From a virus, in IMG/VR virus record IMGVR_UViG_3300013104_000056, positions 1 through 34,120 of that record: a DNA stretch of 34,120 bases; one strand, written 5' to 3'. The position numbers and the translations under genes were made by a program. Shown piece by piece: positions 1 to 8,116 of this stretch. The notes under the pieces are model-generated. The model made no database searches. It worked only from the letters and a program-made list of their open reading frames with translations, and was not told the origin of the DNA. Numbering within the stretch: position 1 is the stretch's first letter; every line of letters begins with the position of its first letter.

Positions 1-483
1 CTCAACAAAATCGGTTGATTTAATTGTGGTTGATGCTGCTAACTGTCCTGATGAGTTTATATAACCCAGAATATTAAAGTCGGTGTTAATAGCATTAAAA
101 AACACTCGATCACGTAAATTATCTGTATATGCTTTAGATTGATTAAGATAGTCTTTTCCTGTCGGCTTCCAAGCAGCAGACGGAGTAGCAGCAGGATCCC
201 AAAAATATTCAAGACCAGTATCTTGTACACGCGCCAATTGATAATTGAAAGCTGGGGTGCGGGTATTTAATTCAGTTAAAGACGCAGCAGAAACATAGCC
301 CCCTATATTTTCAATTTTCTGAATTGCTGCTGCAAAACCTTCCTGCCCTAGTCTTGATACCATCGGTAGAGATTTGAAAGGTAAGCCATAGCGAGGGGTA
401 ATAATGTTATCCGTATTTACAGCCTTACCAGTATCATCAATATCTCTTTCCAAATTCTGAAAAGTTTCTGGTGTTAGAGCCAT
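1..483 (-). CDS. Phage tail fibre protein, N-terminal part (runs off window)
   Basis: The first 161 codons of a leftward gene continue past the left edge. The ATG at 483 follows a GGAG ribosome site about 7 bases upstream. The protein begins MALTPETFQNLERDIDD and carries a segment of the type RYGLPFKSLPMVSRL, which I associate with tail fibres of Acinetobacter prophages; no enzymatic domain is visible in this part. It is the last gene after the tail-tip gene, the usual place for a receptor-binding fibre. A strong intrinsic terminator lies directly in front of the ribosome site. The C-terminus of a similar gene lies at 34007-34120, so the two are probably ends of one gene on a circular genome. 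Confidence 0.75.
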   Translation of the reverse strand, partial: MALTPETFQNLERDIDDTGKAVNTDNIITPRYGLPFKSLPMVSRLGQEGFAAAIQKIENIGGYVSAASLTELNTRTPAFNYQLARVQDTGLEYFWDPAATPSAAWKPTGKDYLNQSKAYTDNLRDRVFFNAINTDFNILGYINSSGQLAASTTIKSTDFVE

Positions 484-494
484 ATATTTTCTCC

Positions 495-521
495 AAAAAA
501 AATCCCCGCAAATGCGGGGAT
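495..521 (-). terminator. Intrinsic terminator before tail fibre gene
   Basis: Perfect 8-bp stem ATCCCCGC/GCGGGGAT with a 4-base loop, followed on the minus strand by eight T residues. It lies between the gpJ-like tip gene and the tail fibre gene, and the T tract runs straight into the fibre gene's GGAG ribosome site. Confidence 0.85.
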
Positions 522-536
522 CAATAGGGCTAATCA

Positions 537-1184
537 TTAAATAAGGTTGTTTTTTATATCGCTATCATTTTGATAATAACGTTCATCAAGGTTTACCAGC
601 GTTAATTCATTTTCAAACACACCCGCCCTATTTTTGGTTGTAATAAGAAATAGCTCATCGTTTTGTCGATCATCTGTTGAAAGTGAATAAACAGTTTTAA
701 CTTCGCCTTGAGTTACAAGCGCCTCAACTGGTGGACGAGATAAGACAAAATCAAAATCAGTTGGGCCTTGCGTCACCGGTATGATTTCAATGAATCCACT
801 TTTAAGCTGAAGGTGAATCACAAATGAATGTTCGCTTGATAACTTGCAAGGCTGTGAACCTGTAATATTTAAGCCATTCCAAGCCAAAACTTCCCCGGAC
901 AAAATCGCCTGTGAAGGATCACCAAAGAAAGTTGGAGCAAGGCGAGTATCATCAACCACCGCAACTGGATCACCCTTCCCTACAAGCTCGCCTTCACCAA
1001 AGCATGAGTATCGACAATTAATTGCTTGATACTTGATCTTATTCCAAGCGCGCCACGCGATTATGTGCGCCTGACTTTTATAGACAACGCCATAGCCTTC
1101 GATCTTTTTCGGGTTTGTAATTTGGTCATTAGGGATCTTTAAAGTCTTTTCAATCCAGCCTGCCTCACTATCAACGTATGTCAT
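537..1184 (-). CDS. Tail tip protein (TipJ/gpJ-like), C-terminal fragment after in-frame UGA
   Basis: 215 residues, beginning MTYVDSEAGWIEKTLKIPND. This matches the part of gpJ/TipJ host-specificity proteins that follows the ring-forming domains: a segment containing AWRAWNKIKYQ, then GKGDPVAVVDDTR. The 28 codons before this ATG are open in the same frame up to the UGA at 1269-1271 that ends the upstream gene. The two are therefore one reading frame of about 966 codons broken by a single stop. A weak GGTG lies upstream of the ATG, so re-initiation is possible. It could be a separate subunit, a readthrough product, or the remnant of a nonsense mutation. Confidence 0.7.
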   Translation of the reverse strand: MTYVDSEAGWIEKTLKIPNDQITNPKKIEGYGVVYKSQAHIIAWRAWNKIKYQAINCRYSCFGEGELVGKGDPVAVVDDTRLAPTFFGDPSQAILSGEVLAWNGLNITGSQPCKLSSEHSFVIHLQLKSGFIEIIPVTQGPTDFDFVLSRPPVEALVTQGEVKTVYSLSTDDRQNDELFLITTKNRAGVFENELTLVNLDERYYQNDSDIKNNLI

Positions 1185-1268
1185 TTCAACACCGTCATAA
1201 TTATTTTCTGGCTTGGTTCTGATTGTTCTAACTTCTGTACGAGCCTTTTTATTTCGGTGGTTGAATAA

Positions 1269-3371
1269 TCAATAAGGCTCTCGATCTGCCCGTTCAAGCT
1301 CAAAGTAAATCTGACGATTTAGACGGCGGTCATTACAGCAAGAGACACCAGCCAACATCCTGAGAATCTCTTCAAATGATTGGTTAGCATCATCAATTGT
1401 GTAATTAAACTCAGCCATTTTTTCCGATCCAAAATACTCTACAACTTCATCAAAAACATCATAAAGTTTAGCTGTATTGACCTCATTTAAAGTTCTGCGG
1501 CCAACCAGCTTATGCAAAGCCAGTTCAATGACCAGATCTGGAATGAATCTTGAAGGAATGCGATTTGCTGATTGCACACCAGTCCTATAGGAATAAACCA
1601 AGCTCTCAGCAATACAGTTTGTCATACGGCTATCAATGGCCGTTGCTGCACGTGTTGCTTGTGTGCGCTGGCGTATTAAAACCCTGTTGTCATAAACAAG
1701 CTTATCTAAATAACGATATGCATAAGCTGTATAGAACTTTGTTTCATCCGATAAATCTACAGCATCACCATTATCATTAGTGCGGCGAGCTCTAAATCTT
1801 ACAGCCCCAGTAAATGGAAGGGTTATCCACATTGAACCGCCTACACTATCCCTATTGTTGGCTTTACCATTTAAGCGAATAGTTTGATTGTAAACGGTGC
1901 CTGTAGGGTTACCATTTACAACTTGCTGATATTCAACATAGATATCCACAAATTTTGCATCAGAGCCTTGATATAGACCATTCAGGGCTTGGAAATTTAA
2001 TAACAGTCCAGTAGCTTTAGCTGACTCAATCGTAAACCAGCCAATGTAATTGTCTTGGCTACCTCTTAACTTGATTGTACCAACGTTTGTTTTCTGGTCT
2101 GTTAAATCTGCCAGCTTATTCCAGTCACTATTTACAGCACTTGGAGTTGCCAAAGAAATTTGCTTATTGGCAATATCTACACCAGTTACTAAATAGTCGC
2201 CATCTAAAAAGACACTTCCTGTATTAGCAGTTAAATTTGCTGAAAGATTCGCTGTCAAAACCTCAGTAAGGTTTGCAAAGTTTGAGTTAGTGGAGACTGG
2301 GTTCGATAAGTGAATTGTGTAGATACCTGACACATAAGTTATTGAATCAATATTGTACAAGCCTGCAAGATCAAGCTGCCCATTGACTGGATCTGTTACT
2401 AAAAGTGAAGTTACGTTGATCTTTCGGTAATTCTGAAAGTCTACAACTGTCTGGGTTGAAGCTATCGAAAAGGTATTATTTGTGTTATCTACATCCACCT
2501 GACCTGTGATAGATATCTCTTCAATACCAAAGTTTGCACCGCTAATAATGAGTGAGTCATTAATAACAAATTCATTAAACTTATCGGCAGTTCCTTGGTC
2601 GTTAGCCTTAATTAAGTTCGGGTACTGAAAATAAATGTCGCTTGCTTCAATGCGTGTACTGTTTGGTGGTAAAAGGGTTTGACCGTTAATTGATGCGTTC
2701 TGTCGTGCAATAATCGGCGGCTGATCAAAAGTATCACCCCACTTATAAATCGTATCATTCCCTATTAAAGATTGATTGTGCCCATAAGCTGAAACGCTTG
2801 TACCGGGTATTTCCTGTATCGGTGTATCACCTGATTTGAAAGTAGATACTTGAACTTCATTTTCACAAAGACACATCAAAGTCTCTTCAACCTCTACCCC
2901 ATCTTTAAAATATTTAATCACTGGGGCGAAAAGGTCTGGAATAGCTTTAACACGGCCCAAAATGAACGGAATTCGCTGTTTTAAACGCTGGCGGTTCTCT
3001 GGATCTGACAAGTTGTTATTACTTGAACCCGACATGGAACCGTTATTGTTCATGTTTGGCTTCGGTACTTTCACTAAGGCAGAAACAGCAGACCCAAGAA
3101 TTTTTGTAGCAACCCAAGTTACAAATGAGGATAGTTCTCCCGGATGGCAGACAATACTGCAATCATCTGCAATTTCGGTTAACCTAGCGATTGATGCTTT
3201 ATCATTTCGGGTGGGCGTTATGTCATTTTCTGGACATGGATTGCCGCGATAAATTTTTGCTTGTGGAAATTCTTTTTTGACTTTTAAAAATTCATACAGA
3301 ATATTATCTGCATCAATTACATCAACCTCATCTTTATTGAGTGAGTTCTTGTGTAGGTAAATTTGGCTCAT
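1269..3371 (-). CDS. Host-specificity tail tip protein (TipJ/gpJ family), N-terminal fragment
   Basis: 700 residues from the ATG at 3371; an in-frame start at 3437 also exists but overlaps the previous gene more deeply. The protein would form the central tip complex that contacts the host. The family hallmark is the segment DPENRQRLKQRIPFILGRVK near residue 125, followed by long beta-rich repeats. It ends abruptly at ADREPY-UGA, with its natural continuation in the same frame downstream. It follows the gpK-like peptidase gene with a 38-bp overlap, as in the lambda K-I-J order. The premature end is the oddity; the family call itself is firm. Confidence 0.8.
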   Translation of the reverse strand: MSQIYLHKNSLNKDEVDVIDADNILYEFLKVKKEFPQAKIYRGNPCPENDITPTRNDKASIARLTEIADDCSIVCHPGELSSFVTWVATKILGSAVSALVKVPKPNMNNNGSMSGSSNNNLSDPENRQRLKQRIPFILGRVKAIPDLFAPVIKYFKDGVEVEETLMCLCENEVQVSTFKSGDTPIQEIPGTSVSAYGHNQSLIGNDTIYKWGDTFDQPPIIARQNASINGQTLLPPNSTRIEASDIYFQYPNLIKANDQGTADKFNEFVINDSLIISGANFGIEEISITGQVDVDNTNNTFSIASTQTVVDFQNYRKINVTSLLVTDPVNGQLDLAGLYNIDSITYVSGIYTIHLSNPVSTNSNFANLTEVLTANLSANLTANTGSVFLDGDYLVTGVDIANKQISLATPSAVNSDWNKLADLTDQKTNVGTIKLRGSQDNYIGWFTIESAKATGLLLNFQALNGLYQGSDAKFVDIYVEYQQVVNGNPTGTVYNQTIRLNGKANNRDSVGGSMWITLPFTGAVRFRARRTNDNGDAVDLSDETKFYTAYAYRYLDKLVYDNRVLIRQRTQATRAATAIDSRMTNCIAESLVYSYRTGVQSANRIPSRFIPDLVIELALHKLVGRRTLNEVNTAKLYDVFDEVVEYFGSEKMAEFNYTIDDANQSFEEILRMLAGVSCCNDRRLNRQIYFELERADREPY

Positions 3372-3717
3372 AATATCGAATCCGATTAAAAATAATCTCT
3401 GCTTGCTCCACAGTGATTCGCTCTGGTCCACGCTCAATTAAATGAAAAATTCGACCTTGAAAAAAAAGCCCGACATGCGAGCTTTGATCTGAGTAAGTCA
3501 TTAAGACAATGCAGCCATCTTTGGGCTCTTTTATTTGCTTATTTCGATGAACAGTATTGCGCGATGTTTTGACTGTTTCTTGAAGTGGGCCTGTTAAACC
3601 CAAAAAACACGGCGTGTAATCTTTTTCAAAAATGACCTTTGCGGCCAGTATGACAAAATGCACACAGTGGAAGTTTTCAGGATCATAAACACAGTAAAAG
3701 AGCTGCCGAATATTCAT
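3334..3717 (-). CDS. NlpC/P60-like tail-tip cysteine peptidase (gpK-like)
   Basis: 127 residues. Cys18 sits in an NFHCVHF motif at the start of a helix, and His81 in SSHVGLFF with His92 close by. That is the Cys-His-polar layout of small NlpC/P60-fold peptidases that cut peptidoglycan during DNA entry or help tail assembly. It lies between the gpL-like (DUF1833) gene, which it overlaps by 4 bp, and the gpJ-like gene, the same position as lambda K. Cleavage activity is inferred from motif and position only. Confidence 0.7.
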   Translation of the reverse strand: MNIRQLFYCVYDPENFHCVHFVILAAKVIFEKDYTPCFLGLTGPLQETVKTSRNTVHRNKQIKEPKDGCIVLMTYSDQSSHVGLFFQGRIFHLIERGPERITVEQAEIIFNRIRYYEPNLPTQELTQ

Positions 3718-4226
3718 GAATAGAATCCCTCAAGACTAGGATCTGTGCTTGCTGAATAAATCTGACCATTCCCTGAGTTGTTTAAGCCCGGTGCCTGTGC
3801 TTCAAAGCTAGTTCCTTTCCAGTCTCTAGTAATAACAGTGACCTCTAAGTCTTTTGCATAAGTAGAGGGTGTGTCGTACTTGCCAATGATGTAGGCTCTA
3901 TAATTCAGAATAGGTGAAACCCTTTCAGCATCTTGCAAAATAAGGTCAACTAATTCAGGAATTTCTGAACCAACATCACCAATTGCAGCTGTAATTTTTT
4001 GGTCTAAGTTTTCCTCTTCATTACCACGTGTAATATTCAGTGGTGCATAAGAATAGGTAAAGGTTTGACCATCTTCATGTGTCAATTGCATTGGCTCACT
4101 GCCATTCACAATATAGCGAAGTACACGCATCCAATTCGGGTGTGATATCTCTACACATTCCAGCAAACCAACTGGCCCAGATGACTGGTCCAACACATCC
4201 AGCATTTCATCAGTAACTATCATCAT
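3714..4226 (-). CDS. DUF1833-type minor tail protein (gpL-like)
   Basis: 170 residues from the ATG at 4226, which overlaps the preceding stop as TAATG and has AGGAG just upstream. The segment SHPNWMRVLRYIVNG followed by a YSYAPLNI region is typical of the DUF1833 family, which takes the place of lambda gpL in many tail-tip clusters. It probably joins the distal tail to the tip. It is translationally coupled to its neighbours on both sides. No catalytic motif is visible. A start nine codons upstream is possible but lacks a comparable ribosome site. Confidence 0.72.
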   Translation of the reverse strand: MMIVTDEMLDVLDQSSGPVGLLECVEISHPNWMRVLRYIVNGSEPMQLTHEDGQTFTYSYAPLNITRGNEEENLDQKITAAIGDVGSEIPELVDLILQDAERVSPILNYRAYIIGKYDTPSTYAKDLEVTVITRDWKGTSFEAQAPGLNNSGNGQIYSASTDPSLEGFYS

Positions 4227-4699
4227 TAGACTCCTGTAGCGCTTGGGAACCATTCATTAGGAATCTTTTTGATTGTTCCAACTAAAACAGGCCCGCCATT
4301 TTGCCAAGTTTCAATAATATTTCGATCGTTCTCAGGATCTCGATAAATAGGTTTAATCCTTAACTGAAAGCTGATTTGCAAAATCTTGCCGTCACGCTCG
4401 TTTTCTTTAGGCTCAGAATCAGCAATAAACCTACATTCACACTCTTCAAGTGTTCCGTTATCAAGTGCAAGCCTCCAAAGCCAGTTGTTTGGATTGCGTT
4501 GCTTATCCCGCCAAAATGCCCAGAAATATTCTTTCTCATCAGAATTGTTAAGCGAGATAGATACATCGGCTGTGTGCCATGCACCCACAAAAAAGGGGAC
4601 TTGCCTTGGCGGCCCCCCTTCTGTCTCTTGCTCCCTTAAATTGCTTCCGGGTGAAAAGTTGTACCCTTTCATCAAAGGGCAAAGCATGAATCTATCCAA
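4226..4699 (-). CDS. Minor tail protein (gpM-like position)
   Basis: 157 residues. The chosen start is TTG at 4699, because AGGGGG lies 6 bases upstream, overlapping the end of the tape measure gene. The protein contains GAWHTADVSISLNNSDEK and a tryptophan-rich stretch (WAFWRDKQ, NNWLWRL), followed by a beta-strand pattern. Its place between tape measure and the gpL-like gene corresponds to lambda gpM, a distal tail protein. I do not recognise a named domain; the role comes from gene order. Confidence 0.68.
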   Translation of the reverse strand: MDRFMLCPLMKGYNFSPGSNLREQETEGGPPRQVPFFVGAWHTADVSISLNNSDEKEYFWAFWRDKQRNPNNWLWRLALDNGTLEECECRFIADSEPKENERDGKILQISFQLRIKPIYRDPENDRNIIETWQNGGPVLVGTIKKIPNEWFPSATGV

Positions 4700-4702
4700 C
4701 TT

Positions 4703-7597
4703 CTACCCCCTATTTCTCGATACGTTGAAATTTTCTTGCATAGACTGGCTAAATTTACTGTTTGGGTTATATACGTCATCAATAGTCACATATACCTTGC
4801 CATCATCACCAACCGCAGTATCAACCTTGGCTTTACTGTAGTTATTAACTACAACTTGAGCCCCACTATCTTTTCGATTATTTAAATAGTTAGTAAGGTC
4901 TTTGTTTTGGTTAGGATTTAAGACACGTTCACCACCATCAAGCAGCCAAGTACCTTCCTTAGGAACATTGCCAATACCATCGTGTGCCATACCAGTTAAA
5001 GATGTTTGCTTGATCTGTGCTGCCTGTGCCAATTGCACACCAACCGCTGCTGCTGCAAGAGCTGGGGCAATATATGGCCCAATTAATGGGATTGCAGACA
5101 CGGATGTGTATACGTTTGAAAAGGTTTGAGGGGCATTAATTAAAGCTTGTGCCACTGCGAATGCTTTCGACATTGCAAACATGGCCTTATATCCTGCTGA
5201 TTGCTCACCAAGCAAGCCTCCCATTAGGTCAGCCATTCCGCCTAGTGTCTCACTAGCAGACTGTAAGCCCATTGATGTCTTTTTGCGGTTATAGTCCTGA
5301 TCAATCAAAATCATTCGATCAGTGTGCTGTTGCCATAAAGCTTCACGTTGCTCAGCAATTGACTGCAAGTCGGCATTAGGATCTTGTTCTTGTTGATCAA
5401 GAACAGTGGATTGTGAGTCAAAAACTGCAAATGATTCTTCATATCGACCGCTTTTCTCTTGCTGCAATCCATATAAAGGCGAAAACCCAGCCATATCTGC
5501 AAAGTTACTATTCCACTTTTCAGCTGCTTGAGCTGCTGTCTCAGTTGCACTTTTTAACTTTTCATACTGGGCTTCACGATATGCGTCTAAATCCTTCAGG
5601 TAAGCTTTTTCTTGCAATCCTAAATATAGATCGAGTGATTTAGTATCCCCAGCAAAAGCAAGTTGAATCTGCTTTTTAGCCTCTTCATTTTCAAGGACTA
5701 ACTTTTGTTCAGGAGCCGCATATTTAAGAGTAATTGCTAATTGTTTCTTTAAGCGCTCCTCTTGTATTTTGGTTGCTTCATCATTAGCTTTTTGAACAAG
5801 GTCAAGTTCTGCATTTGCATCTTTTAATGCATCTGCTGTGCCCTTGTATCCCAAAACCGAAACATGAATATGACCACCTGTTGCACGTTTTGATGGGTTT
5901 TTATATTCATCAAGAACTTTAACAACAAAGCCATATCTTTTAGCTATCTGCTCGAGCTGTGAAACTGCCTCACCAGACTTTTTCGCATCTTCGAGTGTGA
6001 AGTCAAAAGCATTACCTGTAGCATGTTTGCTATTGGTTCCCTTGTGGTAAAGGTCATTGAATGCGGTAAATCTATTTAGCCCTTTACCCAATGCAGATTG
6101 CGTCATTTGGGCAAAGTTGGCCGTATATGCTCTAACTTGACCACCAGCAATAGACTCTTGCCCTTTGATACGTAAACTACTTAAAGCAGATGCACCTACC
6201 ATTTTATTAAGGTCTTCTTGTGCTTTCGCTGCTTTGGCTGCCGCCTTTGCCTGCTCCTCTTTAGCCTTCGCGTTTTCTTTGGCTGTTTCTGTATCAGTAA
6301 TGGTACTTTTTGAATTAGCTAGATTTGCTTGATTGACTTTTAACTGTGCAGCAGATAAGCCAGTTAAAGCAGGCATTGTTCCTGTTTTAACATTGCTTAC
6401 AAAGGTCATCATGCTGGTGATTGTCTTATCAATTCCAGAAGCAGTATCAACCCAAATGGCCTTCCCTTCACTAAAACCAGATTTAAGGACGTTAATTTGC
6501 TCTTTAATGGTTGTCGCAGCATCAAGCCTTGCAGCGACATTGCCCACATGGTCAATTAGGCTTGCAAAACCACTAATTGACTGAATGACCACCGATACTG
6601 CACTTGCAACTCCAACAATTGCAATGCCGACCACTTTGGCAACCGTACCAACGGCGCTAAGGACAGTTCCAAAGCTCCCACTTTTTACGGCACCGTCAAC
6701 AAAATACTGAATCAAATTACTTAATACAGGAGTCATTTGACCAGCTAACTGGTTTTTGAAACCTTGAAACTGGGTGCCTAATGCTTGTGTTTGAGCGTTA
6801 AGTATAAGTGACTTATCAATACTTTCTTGAGTACGGACCACGCCAGCCTCACGCAACTGGTCGCCATATTCCTTAATTAATGCAGCATTGTTAGCAAATA
6901 GGGGTGCCATGTCTCCTAAATCACTTGCTAATGACTCTAACACGAAACGTTTTTCAGCCGCAGTTGCGCCCATATCATCCAGTTTCGTTGTGATTTGGCC
7001 CAATGCCTCCACGGTATCCATGGTTGATAATTTCTTGGCGAAGTTATCAATTTCTTTTGCTGACATTTTTGTGTTGTTGGCCAACATTTCAAAAAAGTCT
7101 TTCGCTCCACCGCCTTTTGTTGAAGTATATTCACCAAGCTTCTCGGAAGTGTCTGCCAAAATATCGCTTAGCTTTTCTTGCTCAATCCCAAAGGCACTAG
7201 CAGCGCCAGCCACTATCTGGAAATTTTCAGCAGAAGTTACTGCTCTTCGAGATAACTGGTTAAGTTGTGCATCTGCTTTAGCGAGTTCAATTGCCATTTG
7301 ACCAAGTGCGCCAGTCGCCAAAACCGTTCCGCCCACTGCCATTCCTGCAAGCGCTGCACCCGCCATAAGAACACCACCACGCAAAGCCCCTAACTTGCCA
7401 GTAATTCCCTCAATTGCAGATCCAATTTGAGTGCCCCCAATTGCATCTTGAATCTGATCACCAAAGCTTTTGAAAGACTTCTTCATATTGTCGGAAGCTT
7501 CTTTTGCTTTTCTTTCTGCCTGACTCATTCCATCAACAAATGAACCAACTTTCGCAACCAGATCAAGTGTTAAACGACCTAATGAACCAGCAGCCAT
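4703..7597 (-). CDS. Tail tape measure protein with embedded M15-like peptidase domain
   Basis: 964 residues; sets tail length and is ejected with the DNA. Residues 1-130 hold amphipathic and hydrophobic helices, 300-345 a strongly hydrophobic segment, and 430-470 an Ala/Lys coiled coil. Residues about 500-585 form a zinc-peptidase-like module: SKHATGNAFDF (His525, Asp532) and GGHIHVSV (His576, His578), the H-D-H layout of M15 peptidases that cut peptide cross-links. Near the C-terminus, VPKEGTWLL (878-886) begins a motif that recurs in the protein at 18690-19253. A ribosome site GGGAG precedes the ATG. The gene follows an intrinsic terminator and the secreted moron gene. Confidence 0.9.
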   Translation of the reverse strand: MAAGSLGRLTLDLVAKVGSFVDGMSQAERKAKEASDNMKKSFKSFGDQIQDAIGGTQIGSAIEGITGKLGALRGGVLMAGAALAGMAVGGTVLATGALGQMAIELAKADAQLNQLSRRAVTSAENFQIVAGAASAFGIEQEKLSDILADTSEKLGEYTSTKGGGAKDFFEMLANNTKMSAKEIDNFAKKLSTMDTVEALGQITTKLDDMGATAAEKRFVLESLASDLGDMAPLFANNAALIKEYGDQLREAGVVRTQESIDKSLILNAQTQALGTQFQGFKNQLAGQMTPVLSNLIQYFVDGAVKSGSFGTVLSAVGTVAKVVGIAIVGVASAVSVVIQSISGFASLIDHVGNVAARLDAATTIKEQINVLKSGFSEGKAIWVDTASGIDKTITSMMTFVSNVKTGTMPALTGLSAAQLKVNQANLANSKSTITDTETAKENAKAKEEQAKAAAKAAKAQEDLNKMVGASALSSLRIKGQESIAGGQVRAYTANFAQMTQSALGKGLNRFTAFNDLYHKGTNSKHATGNAFDFTLEDAKKSGEAVSQLEQIAKRYGFVVKVLDEYKNPSKRATGGHIHVSVLGYKGTADALKDANAELDLVQKANDEATKIQEERLKKQLAITLKYAAPEQKLVLENEEAKKQIQLAFAGDTKSLDLYLGLQEKAYLKDLDAYREAQYEKLKSATETAAQAAEKWNSNFADMAGFSPLYGLQQEKSGRYEESFAVFDSQSTVLDQQEQDPNADLQSIAEQREALWQQHTDRMILIDQDYNRKKTSMGLQSASETLGGMADLMGGLLGEQSAGYKAMFAMSKAFAVAQALINAPQTFSNVYTSVSAIPLIGPYIAPALAAAAVGVQLAQAAQIKQTSLTGMAHDGIGNVPKEGTWLLDGGERVLNPNQNKDLTNYLNNRKDSGAQVVVNNYSKAKVDTAVGDDGKVYVTIDDVYNPNSKFSQSMQENFNVSRNRG

Positions 7598-7615
7598 TTA
7601 CTTTTCTCCCGGCAA

Positions 7616-7640
7616 TAAAAAACCCCGCTTAAAGCAGGGT
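7616..7640 (-). terminator. Intrinsic terminator before tape measure gene
   Basis: On the minus strand ACCCTGCT-TTA-AGCGGGGT is followed by TTTTTTATTGCC. The single imperfect pair is G-U on the minus strand, as expected for a leftward transcript. It lies after the moron gene and immediately before the tape measure ribosome site. Confidence 0.8.
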
Positions 7641-7661
7641 CTTATTTAAATCTAAGTATTT

Positions 7662-8024
7662 TTAAGGGGTGTTTTTCCAGTTGCGCTTATCACACGCCTC
7701 TCTATCCCTTAATTTTGAATCAATACACTTTTGAGCATGCTTAAAATATGGCGCTCCCGTGATATCCCCTGTGTAGGCAGGGCAGCCCATATCGCGGCTT
7801 TGTTGCATGAACAAGCTTATTTCATTTTGATACTGGGGAATCTTTCTGGACTTCACAAACATCATCCCATCAACCAACTTAGCTCGCTCAATTTCAAAAA
7901 CCTTTTCAAAAGCAATTGATTTTGTTTTTTCATCAATTTTGTTCGTAATATCTTCACAATTTACAGGGTTTGCATGTAAACCTACTGAAAAAAGCGCTGA
8001 AATTAAAAATATTGCTTTTCTCAC
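7662..8024 (-). CDS. Small secreted protein of unknown function (moron candidate)
   Basis: 120 residues from a GTG at 8024 with GGTGA 5 bases upstream; a longer ATG-initiated form at 8063 would bury the signal. The N-terminus is a clear signal peptide: RKAIFLISALFSVGLHA, cleaved before NPVNC. The mature part is charged and helical with four cysteines, which could form two disulfides in the periplasm. No family is recognised. It sits between the tail chaperone genes and the tape measure gene, the position of HK97 gene 15 (superinfection exclusion), and is bracketed by a hairpin and a terminator. This suggests a self-contained host- or phage-exclusion gene, by inference only. Confidence 0.65.
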   Translation of the reverse strand: MRKAIFLISALFSVGLHANPVNCEDITNKIDEKTKSIAFEKVFEIERAKLVDGMMFVKSRKIPQYQNEISLFMQQSRDMGCPAYTGDITGAPYFKHAQKCIDSKLRDREACDKRNWKNTP

Positions 8025-8088
8025 ATTATCACCATTTGTTTTTAGACTTAGACAATTTAACAAACAGTGCGCTTAATGTCATTTACGG

Positions 8089-8116
8089 ATAAGTTGACTT
8101 CTTGAAGCCAACTTAT
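8089..8116 (-). terminator. 13-bp stem-loop at the end of the GT frame
   Basis: ATAAGTTGGCTTC and GAAGTCAACTTAT on the minus strand pair over 13 bp, with one G-U pair and a 2-base gap at the tip. The stem overlaps the stop codon of the GT extension. There is no T tract, so it may protect the 3' end or be processed rather than terminate. Confidence 0.45.

Noticed and set aside
4386-4841. 151-residue plus-strand frame opposite the gpM-like gene
   Set aside because: Antisense to two well-supported minus-strand genes, with no ribosome site or recognisable motif.
6888-7301. 137-residue plus-strand frame inside the tape measure gene
   Set aside because: Reflects the codon bias of the Ala-rich tape measure on the opposite strand; no supporting signals.
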